Part shown: piece after piece, positions 53,020-61,138 of the stretch | Layout: each line of letters starts with the position of its first letter | Position numbering within the stretch: position 1 is the stretch's first letter | DNA from: Pseudomonas kairouanensis | GTDB taxonomy: Bacteria > Pseudomonadota > Gammaproteobacteria > Pseudomonadales > Pseudomonadaceae | Assembly: GCF_004682055.1 (NCBI RefSeq) | Contig: NZ_QUZU01000029.1 | Location: forward strand, 1 to 64,000 | Direction: 5' to 3' | DNA length: 64,000 nt | Position numbers and translations under genes: made by a program | The notes under the pieces: generated by a model | The model's database searches: none | Seen by the model: the letters and a program-made list of their open reading frames with translations, nothing else | What the model was told of the DNA's origin: nothing

Positions 53020-53060
53020 ACGGATCGATCCGTTCTGTTTTAGTGGGCTGGTTTCAGCCC
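53020..53060. other. Palindrome and hairpin at the end of the SDR gene
   Basis: ACGGATCGATCCGT (53020-53033) is a perfect 14-bp palindrome. GGGCTG-GTTT-CAGCCC (53045-53060) overlaps the SDR stop. Together they may end SDR transcription before the ABC transport genes, which then would need their own promoter. Confidence 0.45.
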
Positions 53061-53806
53061 TGGTAGTCCTGGGGACGTGCGGTAGAGAGCCCGCCCGGCA
53101 CCTGCAAGGTCGGGGTGATTTCCATATGCCCCACGTTCACCGCAATCGGCGCGGCAATCGCAAAGGCGATGGCGTTGGCGATGTCTTCGGCCTGGGGCAA
53201 TTCAAAGCCCTCGACGAAGCGCTTGTAGGTCTCTTCGGAATCGCCGTGCACATGGGCAAAGATGTCGGTGGCCACGCGGCCTGGGCAAATCTCGGTTACG
53301 CGCACGCGCTTGCCGAACGCATCGATGCGCAGCTGGCGCGAGAGCATGCTCACCGCCGCCTTGGTGGCGTGGTAAGTGGAGTTGCCGCCAAAGTTGTAGG
53401 CCGCGGCAATTGAGCTGATGTTGATGATGTGCCCGCAATCGCGCTCGACCATGCCCGGCAACGCCAGGCGCGCCAGGTGCAGCACGGCGCGCAGGTTGAC
53501 GTCGATCAACAGGTCGATGCCCGCCGCGTCGGCCTTGAGCAGCGAGCCCGGTTTATCGACACCGGCGTTGTTGACCAGGATGTCGAAGGTGTTGTCGGCG
53601 AACAGCTGGGTCAACCCGGCGATGTCGGTCACGTCGATGGCGTGGGGAATGCAGCCGGTCTTGGCCGCCAGTTCCTGCAACTTGTCGGCGCTGCGGGCCA
53701 GGGCATGCACTTGGATGCCTTCCTGGCAGAGGCGCTCGACAACGGCAGCGCCGATGCCGGAGGAGGCCCCGGTGACCAGCGCGGTTTTGTAGTCGGAAAA
53801 TGGCAT
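53054..53806 (-). CDS. Short-chain dehydrogenase/reductase
   Basis: The 250-residue SDR has the NAD(P) motif TGASSGIG (12-19), NNAG (about 80-83), the catalytic Ser (ISSIAA) and Tyr/Lys (YHATK). Substrate unknown. It lies in the 5-oxoproline region, with an ATA-N9-TAT palindrome 82 bp upstream of its start. Confidence 0.88.
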   Translation of the reverse strand: MPFSDYKTALVTGASSGIGAAVVERLCQEGIQVHALARSADKLQELAAKTGCIPHAIDVTDIAGLTQLFADNTFDILVNNAGVDKPGSLLKADAAGIDLLIDVNLRAVLHLARLALPGMVERDCGHIINISSIAAAYNFGGNSTYHATKAAVSMLSRQLRIDAFGKRVRVTEICPGRVATDIFAHVHGDSEETYKRFVEGFELPQAEDIANAIAFAIAAPIAVNVGHMEITPTLQVPGGLSTARPQDYQG

Positions 53807-53888
53807 GGGAGGGTCCTTGTGCTACGGGTTATGGTTCGACTCTATCCAGCCTTCAGGCGCTGGACCAAGACGCAATGGTTGTGTGGCG

Positions 53889-53903
53889 ATAAGGCCTGCT
53901 TAT
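53889..53903. promoter_or_regulatory. ATA-N9-TAT palindrome (Nac-type LysR site) before the SDR gene
   Basis: ATA-AGGCCTGCT-TAT within GATAAG...CTTATGA overlaps the pxpA stop and lies upstream of the SDR start. It matches the site at 58572 in nearly all flanking bases. Confidence 0.6.
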
Positions 53904-54673
53904 GACGCGGCCAGCAGCTGGGAAATCGGCGTGATGCGCCCGCCCAGTTGTTCTATTTCCTGGCGAATGGTGCGCGCCAGTTCGACCGCGCCGGGGGTGT
54001 CGCCGTGCAGCAGAATCGAATGAGCCGGCACCTTCAGCAGCTTGCCGCTCAGAGCGGTGACGGTGCCCTCCTCCAGCAATTGGCGCACGCGCTTCAAGAC
54101 TGCCGCAGGCTCCTTGATTACCGAACCTTCGATTTTGCGCGGCACCAATAGGCAGTCATCGTCATAGGCGCGGTCGGCCAAAAACGTGGTGGCCACGCGC
54201 AGGCCGTGTTTGTCGGCCGCGCCTTCAATGGCGCGGCTGCTGGACGAACTGATGATCAGCGTCGGGTCAAACGCCGCCACCGCCCGCACCAGCGGCTCGG
54301 CCAGCGCTGGATCGGCGGCGGCCATATTGCCCAGGGCGCCGTGGAAGCTCATGTGGGTCATGCGATGGCCGTTGACGGCAGCCATACCGGCCAGGGCACC
54401 GAGCTGGTAGATCACGTAGGTGGCCAGTTCCTTGATTTCGATGTTCATCTGGCGCCGGCCAAAGCCCATCAAGTCGGGGAAGCCCACATGGGCGCCCAGG
54501 TCGATGCCCCCGGCCTTGGCCAGGCGCACCGTGGTGTCCATGATCAGCGGGTCACCGGCATGGTAGCCACAGGCGACGTTGGCTGAGGAGATCAGGCTCA
54601 TCAGCGCTTCGTCCTCACCCATGCGCCACGGGCCGAAGCCTTCGCCGAGGTCGGCGTTCAAGTCGATCTTCAT
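53900..54673 (-). CDS. pxpA: 5-oxoprolinase subunit A (LamB/YcsF family)
   Basis: The 257-residue protein is PxpA, which with PxpB and PxpC hydrolyses 5-oxoproline (pyroglutamate) to glutamate with ATP. Family motifs: DLNADLGEGFG (3-13), SANVACGYHAGDP (29-41), LGAHVGFPDLMGFGRR and HGDTPGA near the end. It is the sixth gene of the acc-pxp operon and overlaps its predecessor by 4 bp. Confidence 0.92.
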   Translation of the reverse strand: MKIDLNADLGEGFGPWRMGEDEALMSLISSANVACGYHAGDPLIMDTTVRLAKAGGIDLGAHVGFPDLMGFGRRQMNIEIKELATYVIYQLGALAGMAAVNGHRMTHMSFHGALGNMAAADPALAEPLVRAVAAFDPTLIISSSSSRAIEGAADKHGLRVATTFLADRAYDDDCLLVPRKIEGSVIKEPAAVLKRVRQLLEEGTVTALSGKLLKVPAHSILLHGDTPGAVELARTIRQEIEQLGGRITPISQLLAAS

Positions 54674-55068
54674 GCCAGTTGCTCCAGGCCCAGGAAGGCT
54701 TCGCCGTAACCGACGAGGGTGCCGCACGGCACGCGCACATCAATGACGCGTGCGGCAACGCTGCTGCGCTGGGGCAGCAGCAGGTCGCCCACTTGCAGCA
54801 CGGCCACCAGTTGCCCGGCGCTGAGCTGATCGCCCACCGCCACGAACGGTTGGTTTTGTTGCGGATGGGTCAGCAATAAGCGCCCCAGGCCGGTGGTGCG
54901 CAGCACCTGGTCTTCAACCGCCGCAACGGCCACTGGTGCGGCAACAACGCTGACCGTCGGCGCACCGCGCTTGAGCGTCAGGTGCACACCCGGTCGGGTC
55001 ATCTCGGCGCCAGCCAGGTGATGCTCCTTGAGCCACAGCGCCAGTTGGCGGATCTCCTCAATCGTCAT
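54670..55068 (-). CDS. BCCP-like protein without biotinyl lysine
   Basis: The 132-residue protein is similar to acetyl-CoA carboxylase carrier proteins, with an N-terminal helix pair (MTIEEIRQLALWLKEHH) and the beta-fold biotinyl domain at about 60-130 (FVAVGDQLSAGQLVAVLQ). The usual EAMKM loop reads QVGDL: aligned to the accB product, the biotin-accepting lysine is D95. It therefore cannot carry biotin in the usual way. It lies between pxpC and pxpA, with 4-bp overlaps. A structural or pyroglutamate-binding role is possible. Confidence 0.75.
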   Translation of the reverse strand: MTIEEIRQLALWLKEHHLAGAEMTRPGVHLTLKRGAPTVSVVAAPVAVAAVEDQVLRTTGLGRLLLTHPQQNQPFVAVGDQLSAGQLVAVLQVGDLLLPQRSSVAARVIDVRVPCGTLVGYGEAFLGLEQLA

Positions 55069-56039
55069 GCTTTGACTCCTTCTCGGTGCAGGTCTACCAG
55101 GCGGCTGACTTCGCGCAAGTAGTGTCGATTGGATTCGAGCGCGTCGACCGCCTCCTCATAACTGCATTGGATAAAACGCACCTTGCCGCCAATGGGCGCC
55201 TGGCCCAGACGCCACAGGTCGGCCTCGATCACGCTGCCAAACTTGGGATAGCCACCGCTGGGCTGGGCGTCGCGCATCTGGATGATCGGCTGGCCACCAT
55301 GGGGCACCTGGATTACGCCGGGCACGATGCCGTGGGAGCGGATTTCCATCGGCGCGATGGGCAGCAGCGCTTCGCCTTCCATGCGATAGCCGTAGCGGTT
55401 GCTTTGGGTGGTGATCTTCCACTCACCGGCCCAGAACGCGGCGCGGGACGCCTCTTGAAATCGCTCATATTCAGCGGCAGGCAACACCCGCATGGCGGGC
55501 ACGCCATCGACCTGCAGGGGCAACGCCAGGCTCGGGGCCAACACGCCAAAGTCCAACGGCAACGGGCTGATGCCGGGGCGCAGGGCCGCCAGGCGATCAC
55601 CTTGTTGCAACGCGCGGCCCTCCAGGCCACCGAACTCGCCACGCAACTGGGTACTGCGCGAACCGAGCACCGAAGGCACGTCCACCCCGCCGGCCAGACA
55701 CAAATAGGCGCGGCTGCCGGAGGTGGGATAACCCAGGTTCAGCACCTGGCCTTCGCGACCCTGGTACACCCAGTTGGGCGGCAACGGCTGGCCGTCCAGG
55801 GTGGCGTCGCAGGCCGCACCGGTCACGGCAAAGGCGCAGTCCTGCACCAACCGTACTTCGAACGGGAACAGCGGAATCTCAATGGCGGCGGCGTCTTCAG
55901 GGTTGCCCAGCAGCAGGTTGCCCAAGGCCAGGGCCAAGTGGTCCATGGCGCCCGAAGTACCCACGCCTTGACCCAGGCTGCCGAAGCGGCCGAAGTCCTG
56001 CACGGTGGCCAGGGCGGTGGCCGATAGAATCTCGATCAT
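55065..56039 (-). CDS. pxpC: 5-oxoprolinase subunit C (KipA-type)
   Basis: The 324-residue protein belongs to the carboxyltransferase AHS2/KipA family: TVQDFGRFGSLGQGVGTSGAMDH (12-34, here read in parts), LCLAGGVDVPSVLGSRST, ALLPIAPMEIRSHGIVPGVIQVPHGGQPI, and AQPSGGYPKFGSVIEADL. With PxpB and PxpA it makes ATP-dependent 5-oxoprolinase. Overlaps pxpB by 4 bp. Confidence 0.92.
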   Translation of the reverse strand: MIEILSATALATVQDFGRFGSLGQGVGTSGAMDHLALALGNLLLGNPEDAAAIEIPLFPFEVRLVQDCAFAVTGAACDATLDGQPLPPNWVYQGREGQVLNLGYPTSGSRAYLCLAGGVDVPSVLGSRSTQLRGEFGGLEGRALQQGDRLAALRPGISPLPLDFGVLAPSLALPLQVDGVPAMRVLPAAEYERFQEASRAAFWAGEWKITTQSNRYGYRMEGEALLPIAPMEIRSHGIVPGVIQVPHGGQPIIQMRDAQPSGGYPKFGSVIEADLWRLGQAPIGGKVRFIQCSYEEAVDALESNRHYLREVSRLVDLHREGVKA

Positions 56040-56692
56040 CGAATGATCCTCTCGATGCGCAAGCGCAGGAAATCACCCGGCCGCAAAATGGCCGGCGGGG
56101 TTTGGGCCGGGTCGAAAAATGACATTTCGGTGCGGCCGATGGTGTTCCAGCCGCTGGGGCCAGCCGAGGCGGAGACGCCGGTCTGCACACCGCCGATGGA
56201 CACCGAGCCCGCGCCGATATTCAGCACCGGCACCTGCCGACGTGGCGTGGCCAGGCGCGGGTCCATGCCGCCGAGGTAGCAATAACCGGGGTGGCTGCCC
56301 AGGGCATACACCGGGTACAGCGGCTCGCAATGCAGGTTGGCGATGGTTTCGATATCCAGCCCGGTGTGGGCGATCACATCGTTCATATGGGGGCCGAATT
56401 CGCCGCCGTAGACCACTGGCAGCTCGACAATGCGGCCTTCCAGCGGCAACGGCTCGCTCTGCTCCCAGGCTTGCAACAGGCGTTCGCACAGCGCATTCAG
56501 TTCACGCGGCGGCTTGAGAAACGTCAGCATCAGGTTGTTCATGCCCGGCACGGCTTCGTGGATTTCCGGCCATTCGCCAGCCTGCAGGGCCAGGTTCCAG
56601 ATGCGCTGTTGCGGGGCCAGGTCCAGCTCGCCGGGCGCTTCGAACAACAAGGCGCTGGAGCCCAACAGGCTGATGGTCGGTGCGATGCTCAT
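56036..56692 (-). CDS. pxpB: 5-oxoprolinase subunit B (KipI-type)
   Basis: The 218-residue AHS1/KipI protein has the motif IPLPVVYGG-like ELPVVYGGEFGPHMNDVI, the conserved ALGSHPGYCYLGGMDPRLATPRR and the ending WNTIGRTEMSFFDPAQTPPA. It is the partner of PxpC. It overlaps the biotin carboxylase gene by 4 bp. Confidence 0.92.
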   Translation of the reverse strand: MSIAPTISLLGSSALLFEAPGELDLAPQQRIWNLALQAGEWPEIHEAVPGMNNLMLTFLKPPRELNALCERLLQAWEQSEPLPLEGRIVELPVVYGGEFGPHMNDVIAHTGLDIETIANLHCEPLYPVYALGSHPGYCYLGGMDPRLATPRRQVPVLNIGAGSVSIGGVQTGVSASAGPSGWNTIGRTEMSFFDPAQTPPAILRPGDFLRLRIERIIR

Positions 56693-58041
56693 GTCGGGCT
56701 CCTTTGCTGCAACCAGCGCTCCAGGTGATGAATATCGACGCTGCCCTGTTGAAAGGCCGAGTCTTCAAGAATGTCGCGGTGCAGCGCGATATTGGTGCTG
56801 ATGCCTTCCACCACGATTTCACTGAGGGCCAGGCGCATGCGGGCCATGGCCTCTTCGCGGGTGGCGCCGTGGGTGATGACCTTGGCCACCATCGAGTCGT
56901 AATACGGCGGCACGCGGTAGCCAGTGGTGACGTGGGAATCCACGCGTACCCCAAAACCGCCGGGCACTTCCCAGCGCGTGACCAGGCCGGGGGTGGGCAT
57001 GAAGGTGGCCGGGTCTTCGGCGTTGATGCGGCACTCCAGGGAGTGGCCGTTAAGCTGCACGTCTTGTTGGCGCAGGCTCAGCACTTCGCCACGGGCCATG
57101 CGCAGTTGCTGCTGCACGATGTCGATGCCGGTGGTCATTTCGGTGACCGGGTGTTCGACCTGCAGGCGGGTATTCATCTCGATAAAAAAGAACTCACCGT
57201 CTTCATAGAGGAATTCAAAGGTGCCGACGCCGCGATAACCGATCTGGCGGCAGGCCTCGGCGCAGCGTTCGCCGACCTTGGCGATGAGCGCCGGATCAAT
57301 CCCCGGCGCCGGGGCTTCTTCCAGCACTTTCTGGTGGCGACGTTGCAGCGAGCAATCACGGCAACCGAGCCAGATCGCATGGCCGTGGGCATCGCACAGC
57401 ACCTGGATTTCCACATGGCGCGGGTGGCCGAGGAATTTCTCGATGTACAGCTCCGGGTTGCCGAACGCCAGCCGGGCTTCTTCACGGGTCAGGCCAATGG
57501 CGGCGAGCAAGTCGCCCTCCTCCTGCACCACGCGCATACCGCGACCACCACCGCCGCCGGCGGCCTTGACGATTACCGGGTAGCCGATGTCGGCGGCGAT
57601 GGCGAGGATGCTGGCGTCGTCGGTGGGCATCGTCGAATCCGGCCCCGGCACGCACGGCACACCGGCTTCACGCATGGCGCGCTTGGCGGCCACTTTGTCG
57701 CCCATGGTGCGGATGCACGCAGCGCTGGGGCCGATAAAGGTCAGGCCGGCGGCTTCGATGCGTTCGGCGAAACCTGCGTTTTCGGAGAGAAAACCATAGC
57801 CAGGGTGAATGGCCTGGGCGCCGGTGACCTTGGCGGCAAACAGCAAGGCGCTCTGATTGAGGTAACTCAGGCCCGGTGCGGCCGGGCCGATGCACAGTGA
57901 CTCATCGGCGTTTTGCACGTACTGCGCGTTGCGGTCCGCTTCGGAGTACACCGCCACGGTCTTGATGCCCAGGCCGTGGCAGGCACGCTGAATGCGCAGG
58001 GCGATTTCGCCACGGTTGGCGATCAGCACTTTGTCGAACAT
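56689..58041 (-). CDS. accC: Biotin carboxylase (AccC-like)
   Basis: The 450-residue protein is a biotin carboxylase: KVLIANRGEIALRI (4-17), HPGYGFLSENAGFAE, ATP-grasp GGGGGRGM, EKFLGHPRHVEIQVL, DCSLQRRHQKVLEEAPAP, and FIEMNTRLQVEHPVTEMTTGIDIV. The ATG 58041 has AGGTGA before it; a longer start at 58071 is unlikely. It is distinct from the primary fatty acid AccC and fits with the pxp genes in one operon, perhaps acting on pyroglutamate-related or another amide substrate. Confidence 0.88.
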   Translation of the reverse strand: MFDKVLIANRGEIALRIQRACHGLGIKTVAVYSEADRNAQYVQNADESLCIGPAAPGLSYLNQSALLFAAKVTGAQAIHPGYGFLSENAGFAERIEAAGLTFIGPSAACIRTMGDKVAAKRAMREAGVPCVPGPDSTMPTDDASILAIAADIGYPVIVKAAGGGGGRGMRVVQEEGDLLAAIGLTREEARLAFGNPELYIEKFLGHPRHVEIQVLCDAHGHAIWLGCRDCSLQRRHQKVLEEAPAPGIDPALIAKVGERCAEACRQIGYRGVGTFEFLYEDGEFFFIEMNTRLQVEHPVTEMTTGIDIVQQQLRMARGEVLSLRQQDVQLNGHSLECRINAEDPATFMPTPGLVTRWEVPGGFGVRVDSHVTTGYRVPPYYDSMVAKVITHGATREEAMARMRLALSEIVVEGISTNIALHRDILEDSAFQQGSVDIHHLERWLQQRSPT

Positions 58042-58067
58042 TGGATTCACCTGAATAACGAATAGGG

Positions 58068-58478
58068 TCAACCGAGGCGGAACAGGGCCTGGCCAGCTTC
58101 GACTTCCACCCCGGCCTGGGCCAGGATCTCCACGAGCTTGCCGGCGGCCTTGGCCTTGACCGGATGGAACATCTTCATCGCCTCGATGACCGCCACGGTC
58201 TGGCCGGCTTCGATGGCCTGGCCCACGGTGACGAAGGGCGGCTCACCGACGGCGGGCGTGAGGTGCAATACGCCGTAGAGGCTGGCCTTGATCTCAATCG
58301 CCGAAGGTGATGCCGCTTTTGGCGGCACGGCGATAACGCTTGGCGCGACGCTGGTAACAACCGCCTGCCCCGCCTGCTTGAACAACCGCAACGTGCTGTC
58401 GCCCTCGGTGAGGCTCAGCTCCAGCAGATCGGACTCGGCCAGCAAATCCATCAACCCTTTAATACGTGCTGAATCCAT
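58068..58478 (-). CDS. accB: Biotin carboxyl carrier protein (AccB-like)
   Basis: The 136-residue carrier has the biotinylation motif EAMKM with the lysine at 102, and the Pro/Ala-rich linker at about 45-60. It is the first gene of the six-gene operon accB-accC-pxpB-pxpC-BCCP-like-pxpA. ATG 58478 is chosen; the frame extends 38 residues upstream but without family similarity. It has an ATA-N9-TAT palindrome 94 bp upstream. Confidence 0.88.
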   Translation of the reverse strand: MDSARIKGLMDLLAESDLLELSLTEGDSTLRLFKQAGQAVVTSVAPSVIAVPPKAASPSAIEIKASLYGVLHLTPAVGEPPFVTVGQAIEAGQTVAVIEAMKMFHPVKAKAAGKLVEILAQAGVEVEAGQALFRLG

Positions 58479-58571
58479 AGGTGGCCCCTGCCTGTCGAAC
58501 GTGTCTTGAGTAGATGACCTCAATCTACCGAGCCCCTTTAAAAGCGGCCAAGACGCTTTGGCTTTGGGGTG

Positions 58572-58586
58572 ATAAGCCGACCTTAT
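58572..58586. promoter_or_regulatory. ATA-N9-TAT palindrome (Nac-type LysR site) before accB
   Basis: ATA-AGCCGACCT-TAT within GATAAGCCGACCTTATGA fits the Nac consensus and lies between the LysR gene stop and accB. Confidence 0.65.
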
Positions 58587-58592
58587 GACCAC

Positions 58593-59513
58593 TCAAGCCG
58601 GGGTGCCACGCATCTGCGCCACCAGCTCCAGCAAGATCGCCTTGACCGCCTGGGCCGGCACCGACAGCGGCAAGTGCCCGGACAAACACAACGCCAGCGG
58701 CGCCTCCACTTCGGGCTCGACGATGCGGCACATCTGCACTGCAGGCTCTTGCGCCAACACCCGCGCCGACGATTCGGGGAGGATGGTGGAACCGAAGTGA
58801 TCGGCCACCGCAGCAGTCAGCGTGGTGGACGACTCGATCTCGGCCACCACCCGCGCACTCAGGCCAATGCGCAAGAAGGCTTCGTCGACCATGCGGCGCA
58901 TCACGTTGTAGGGGCGCGGCAGCAGCATGTCCATGTCGGCTAGATCCGCCAGGGGGATCTCATTGCGGCCCACCAGCGCCGGGTCGGCACTGACCAGGTA
59001 CAGCGGCTCGCGCAACAACGAGACAAAACTCAAGCCATGCACCTCGCGCCCACCGTAGAGCACAGCCATGTCCATGCGCCCGTTCATGATCAGTTCGCTC
59101 AGGGTGGTGCCGAAGTTTTCATTGAGGTACAGCAGGATGCCGGGGTGGCGTTCGCGCACGGTGCGCAGCAATGGCAACGACAACGTAGACGCCGCCGTGC
59201 CCGGTGCCAGCCCCACCGACACCTGCCCGGACAACGCGTGGCCGGTGGCGTTGATATCGCTCTGCGCTTGCTCGCATTGGCGCAGGATGATTTGCGCGTG
59301 GCCGTAGAGCACCTTGCCGGCTTCGGTGGGGGTGACGCCGCGCTTGGTGCGGATCAGCAGTTGTTGTTGCAGCTCGGCTTCCAGGGTTGCCAACTGTTGG
59401 CTGAGGGCGGGTTGGGCCACATGCAGCACGTCGGCGGCTTGGGTCATGCTGCCGATATCGACGAGTTTCACGAAGTACTTCAATCGGCGCAGGTTCAAGT
59501 GGGCGGTGCTCAT
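58593..59513 (-). CDS. LysR-family regulator, Nac-like
   Basis: The 306-residue regulator has a LysR helix-turn-helix (LRRLKYFVKLVDIGSMTQAA, QPALSQQLATLEAELQQQL) and resembles nitrogen assimilation control protein Nac across the N-terminal region. It sits just upstream of the accB-pxpA operon in the same direction. Nac-type boxes (ATA-N9-TAT) lie before three nearby units, so it is the likely regulator of all of them. A starting ATG 59513 is preferred over an upstream in-frame one. Confidence 0.8.
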   Translation of the reverse strand: MSTAHLNLRRLKYFVKLVDIGSMTQAADVLHVAQPALSQQLATLEAELQQQLLIRTKRGVTPTEAGKVLYGHAQIILRQCEQAQSDINATGHALSGQVSVGLAPGTAASTLSLPLLRTVRERHPGILLYLNENFGTTLSELIMNGRMDMAVLYGGREVHGLSFVSLLREPLYLVSADPALVGRNEIPLADLADMDMLLPRPYNVMRRMVDEAFLRIGLSARVVAEIESSTTLTAAVADHFGSTILPESSARVLAQEPAVQMCRIVEPEVEAPLALCLSGHLPLSVPAQAVKAILLELVAQMRGTPA

Positions 59514-59530
59514 ATGAAGGAAAAATGGTG

Positions 59531-59551
59531 CTTCATCACTGATGTATGAAG
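59531..59551. promoter_or_regulatory. Inverted repeat upstream of the Nac-like gene
   Basis: CTTCAT-N9-ATGAAG lies 18-38 bp before the LysR start (59513), and ATGAAG occurs once more at 59514-59519. An autoregulatory site is possible. Confidence 0.4.
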
Positions 59552-59556
59552 ATCCC

Positions 59557-59651
59557 AATGTGGGAGGGGGCTTGCTCCCGATAGCAGTCTGTCAGTCACC
59601 ACCTGCAGTGGCTGACACTCCCTCATCGGGAGCAAGCCCCCTCCCACATTT
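59557..59651. repeat. REPIN with extended flanks
   Basis: AATGTGGGAGGGGGCTTGCT and its inverse near 59630-59650 form the outer arms. The flanks GATGTATGAAGATCC and GGATCTCCATACATC lengthen the inverted repeat by about 15 bp. After it, GGATCTCCA(T/G)ACATCAG is repeated in tandem to about 59690. Confidence 0.85.
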
Positions 59652-59725
59652 GGATCTCCATACATCAGATGGATCTCCAGACATCAGGAGGATTTGCAAA
59701 AGGCAGGCCATCTCCTGATCCAGCC

Positions 59726-59740
59726 ATAAGCCTTTGCTAT
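59726..59740. promoter_or_regulatory. ATA-N9-TAT palindrome (Nac-type) before the aminotransferase
   Basis: AGCCATA-N9-TATGGCT is a perfect 7-bp inverted repeat that contains ATA-N9-TAT, upstream of the aminotransferase/MFS operon. Confidence 0.6.
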
Positions 59741-59819
59741 GGCTACCTCCCAATAACCCTTTCGAGCACCTGCGCGGCGCACGCCTGGCTGGACGCACCC
59801 ATCCGGTGCACCCCCAGCC

Positions 59820-59834
59820 ATAAGCACTGCCTAT
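59820..59834. promoter_or_regulatory. Second ATA-N9-TAT site before the aminotransferase
   Basis: ATA-AGCACTGCC-TAT, preceded by AGCC as in the site at 59726, lies about 86 bp before the start codon. Confidence 0.55.
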
Positions 59835-59919
59835 CAAACCAGAACGATCTCGTCTTATGGCCCCTTCCCCCGCGCCTCGTACTGTGGCCCCTGTCAACGC
59901 CACCAACGAGGAACGCCCC

Positions 59920-61128
59920 GTGACTGCCTCCCGCATCGCCGCCCGTGTGCAACGCATCAAACCATCGCCTAGCAGCGCCGCGTCCGACCGCGCCAACGAG
60001 CTGCGTCGCCAAGGCCAGTCCATCATCAACCTGGTGGTGGGCGAGCCGGACTTCGACACCCCCGCCAATATCCGCCAGGCCGCCAGCGCTGCGATTGAAC
60101 GCGGTGAAACCCGCTACACCCAGAACGCCGGCACGCCGGAACTGCGCCAGGCCATCGTCGACAAGCTGGCCCGCGAAAACGGCCTGAACTACAGCGCCAG
60201 TCAAGTGCTGGTCACCAGCGGCGCCAAGAGCGCGATCTTCAACGCCTTCGCCGCCACCCTGGGCGCCGGCGATGAAGTGCTGATCCCGGCGCCCTACTGG
60301 GTGTCGTACCCGGACATGGTGCTGGCCTGCGAAGGCGAGCCCGTGACCCTGGCCTGCCCGGAGCACGAAGGCTTCAAGCTGACCCCGGCGCAACTGCGCA
60401 GCGCCATCACCGAACGCACCCGCTGGCTGCTGCTCAACTCGCCGAGCAACCCGACCGGCGCCAGCTACAGCGCCGCCGAATTGCGCGCCCTGGCCGATGT
60501 GCTGCTGGACTACCCCCATGTGCTGCTGATGACCGATGACATCTACGAGCACATCCGCTACGAAGGCCTGGACAACCCGCACATCCTGGCCATTGAACCG
60601 GCCTTGAACGACCGCACCCTGGTGGTCAACGGCGTGTCCAAGACCTACGCCATGACCGGCTGGCGCATCGGCTATGCGGCCGGGCCCGCTGACCTGATCG
60701 GGGCCATGGCGACGTTGCAATCCCAGTCCACCAGCAATGCCTGTTCGGTCAGCCAGGCGGCCGCGCTGGAAGCCCTGAACGGCGACCAACGCTTCGTCAA
60801 ACACAGCGTCGAGGTGTACCAGCAACGTCGCGACCGCTGCCTGGACCTGCTCAATGCCATCCCAGGCTTAAGCTGCCGCAAGCCCGACGGCGCGTTTTAC
60901 CTCTACGTGAACTGCGGCGGCCTGCTGGGCAAAAAAACCGCCGAAGGCAAAACCCTCAACAGTGACAGCGAAGTGGTGATGTACCTGCTGGAAAGCCAAG
61001 GCGTTGCGGTGGTTGCGGGCACGGCGTACGGCCTGGCGCCGTTCTTCCGTATGTCGATTGCCACCGACATCAGCACCCTCGACCAAGGCTGCGCACGCAT
61101 CGCCGCTGCCGTCGCCGCGTTGCGCTGA
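59920..61128 (+). CDS. Class I aminotransferase (aspartate/aromatic type)
   Basis: The 402-residue PLP enzyme has LVVGEPDFDTP, LLLNSPSNPTGASYS, MTDDIYEHIRY, the lysine motif VNGVSKTYAMTGWRIGYAAGP and the C-terminal ATDISTLDQGC. It would transfer an amino group from glutamate, aspartate or related. GTG 59920 with GAGGA before it is the preferred start; an in-frame ATG at 59857 lacks a ribosome site. It is translationally coupled to the MFS gene (10 bp between). Confidence 0.88.
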   Translation: MTASRIAARVQRIKPSPSSAASDRANELRRQGQSIINLVVGEPDFDTPANIRQAASAAIERGETRYTQNAGTPELRQAIVDKLARENGLNYSASQVLVTSGAKSAIFNAFAATLGAGDEVLIPAPYWVSYPDMVLACEGEPVTLACPEHEGFKLTPAQLRSAITERTRWLLLNSPSNPTGASYSAAELRALADVLLDYPHVLLMTDDIYEHIRYEGLDNPHILAIEPALNDRTLVVNGVSKTYAMTGWRIGYAAGPADLIGAMATLQSQSTSNACSVSQAAALEALNGDQRFVKHSVEVYQQRRDRCLDLLNAIPGLSCRKPDGAFYLYVNCGGLLGKKTAEGKTLNSDSEVVMYLLESQGVAVVAGTAYGLAPFFRMSIATDISTLDQGCARIAAAVAALR

Positions 61129-61138
61129 GGACGATGCG

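Noticed and set aside
59652..59919. A coding gene between the REPIN and the aminotransferase
   Set aside because: Frames here lack ribosome sites and family similarity. The stretch instead has a tandem repeat of about 19 bp and two palindromic sites.
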